DNA from: Runella rosea
GTDB lineage: Bacteria; Bacteroidota; Bacteroidia; Cytophagales; Spirosomataceae
Direction: 5' to 3'
Assembly (NCBI RefSeq): GCF_003325355.1
Contig: NZ_CP030853.1
Location: 1-34,963 of the forward strand
DNA: 34,963 nt
Part shown: positions 34,038 to 34,963 of the stretch, piece by piece
Layout of the letters: every line of letters starts with the position of its first letter
Numbering within the stretch: position 1 is the stretch's first letter
Notes under the pieces: model-generated
What the model was told of the DNA's origin: nothing
The model's database searches: none
What the model saw: the letters and a program-made list of their open reading frames with translations, nothing else
Translations under genes and position numbers: made by a program

Positions 34038-34073
34038 AAGTACCGAAATAAACTAAGGTTTAAATCGGCACTT
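34038..34073 (-). terminator. Hairpin after the short-chain dehydrogenase gene
   Basis: Arms AAGTACCGA / TCGGCACTT (one G-U pair), an AA/AA internal loop, then TAAAC / GTTTA around a TAAG loop. It starts 17 nt after the dehydrogenase stop on the minus strand; no T-run follows. Confidence 0.5.
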
Positions 34074-34089
34074 TTACTGGAAAATTCTT

Positions 34090-34932
34090 TTACGAATCTC
34101 CGTATGCTAGGGAAGTTGATAATTCTCGGTGAGCATTAATCTGCTGCTGAAGCACCGCCACTACCTGCTCTACCCCGCCAATCGCATCGGCTCCAGCAAC
34201 GAAGCGATGAGGGGGCTTTTCCTGCTCTGAAATCGTAATCAATGCTTGAGCTAGCTTAGCTGGATCACCTGACTGCTGACCATTATATCCTTTCCAAAAT
34301 TGCATTAGCTGCGCTCGGCGCTCGGCGTAATCCTCAATGGACTGCTCGGCATAATGGGTCGACTCCTCTGTAAGAAGCTCAGTGCGGAAAAAGCCCGGAT
34401 TCACTACAATGGTATCTATGCCAAACGGTTCTACTTCTGCCTGCAAGGATTGCATCCAGCCCTCCAGGCCAAATTTTGAGGCGGCATAGGCACTGCCAAA
34501 CTCGAAGCCTGAAAGACCCGCACTTGACGAAATTGAGATAATTTGTCCTGAACGCTGTCTGCGCATGACTGGCAAAACGGCACGGGTAACATTCATAGGC
34601 CCCAATAGGCTCGTTGCTAACTGCTGCTCGATCTGCTCGGGTGTCAGTTCCTCAAAATACCCAGCATAAAAGCTAGCGGCATTATTGACTAGTACATTAA
34701 TAGCGCCAAATCGCTCAACGCCAGCTTTTACGGCGGCGGCAGCATCGGCAGAGCTGGTAATGTCTAGCTTTACCACCAATAGATTCTCGAATTCTCCCAG
34801 AGCATTCGCTACTTTATCCGTATTGCGACCAGTAGCGACAACCTGATGACCTGCGGCCAGAGCTGCCTTAGCAATATCGACTCCCATCCCACGGCCTGCA
34901 CCAGTGATGAGCCACACCTTTTTGCTTTTCAT
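34090..34932 (-). CDS. Short-chain dehydrogenase/reductase (SDR family)
   Basis: 280 residues, classical SDR. The cofactor motif TGAGRGMG (10-17) with VVATGRN suggests NADP(H) because of the Arg after the second strand. NNAA (about 87-90), a Ser cluster ISISSSAG (about 133-140) and the active pair Y149-x3-K153 (YAASK) are present. The C-terminal region (residues about 190-280) is of the type seen in many oxidoreductases annotated only as SDR. Substrate unknown. The gene is visibly richer in G+C than its neighbours, which suggests it arrived separately. It starts 31 nt from the window end. Confidence 0.93.
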   Translation of the reverse strand: MKSKKVWLITGAGRGMGVDIAKAALAAGHQVVATGRNTDKVANALGEFENLLVVKLDITSSADAAAAVKAGVERFGAINVLVNNAASFYAGYFEELTPEQIEQQLATSLLGPMNVTRAVLPVMRRQRSGQIISISSSAGLSGFEFGSAYAASKFGLEGWMQSLQAEVEPFGIDTIVVNPGFFRTELLTEESTHYAEQSIEDYAERRAQLMQFWKGYNGQQSGDPAKLAQALITISEQEKPPHRFVAGADAIGGVEQVVAVLQQQINAHRELSTSLAYGDS

Positions 34933-34963
34933 ACAATCTGTTTTTCGTTGTTTTAGTCCCTAC

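Noticed and set aside
1..34963. tRNA, rRNA and complete insertion sequences
   Set aside because: No tRNA-like or rRNA segments and no transposase frames were recognised.

Overview
The window looks like a piece of a plasmid or other secondary replicon from a Bacteroidota bacterium, probably of the Cytophagales/Spirosomataceae type. The evidence is two SusC/SusD outer-membrane pairs, a hybrid two-component regulator, promoters of the TAnnTTTG type, mostly weak ribosome binding sites, and a moderate to low G+C content. The lineage is inferred from gene types, not from a database match. The replicon call rests on a ParA-ParB pair, an iteron origin with a perfect DnaA box, and a Rep_3-type initiator, all together at about 18.8-23.0 kb.

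Layout. (1) 1-12.1 kb, all on the minus strand, is a polysaccharide utilisation locus: a GH95 alpha-L-fucosidase (C-terminus beyond the window), SusD, SusC and a hybrid two-component system (HTCS). A near-identical bipartite motif lies upstream of both GH95 and susC, so both are probably controlled by the HTCS. (2) 12.1-13.2 kb holds a decayed AAA-type ATPase remnant, a pair of perfect inverted repeats and a small ankyrin-repeat gene. (3) 13.2-17.9 kb is a second susC-susD pair with no enzyme or regulator attached; a palindrome sits next to its predicted -7 box. (4) A 935-nt AT-rich gap leads to the replicon backbone: a palindromic operator, parA, parB, an 838-nt origin and rep. (5) 23.3-27.2 kb is a two-gene exported oxidoreductase unit: a DUF1080/PA14 protein and a beta-propeller protein ending in a c-type cytochrome. 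(6) 27.4-34.9 kb holds accessory genes: a Crp/Fnr regulator, an exported DinB-fold protein, an alpha/beta hydrolase, a concanavalin-like secreted protein, two AraC regulators, an outer-membrane-like protein, a cyclophilin-like lipoprotein and a G+C-richer short-chain dehydrogenase.

Working together, the first locus would sense a fucosylated glycan in the periplasm (HTCS), capture and import it (SusD/SusC) and remove fucose (GH95). The DUF1080/cytochrome pair suggests periplasmic oxidation or processing of a sugar. The backbone would copy and partition the replicon.

No wholly unfamiliar multi-gene system was found. The most unusual parts are the origin (alternating iteron variants plus two inverted distal copies), the nested dyads before parA, the bipartite PUL motif with variable spacing, and the inverted-repeat pair abutting the ATPase remnant.
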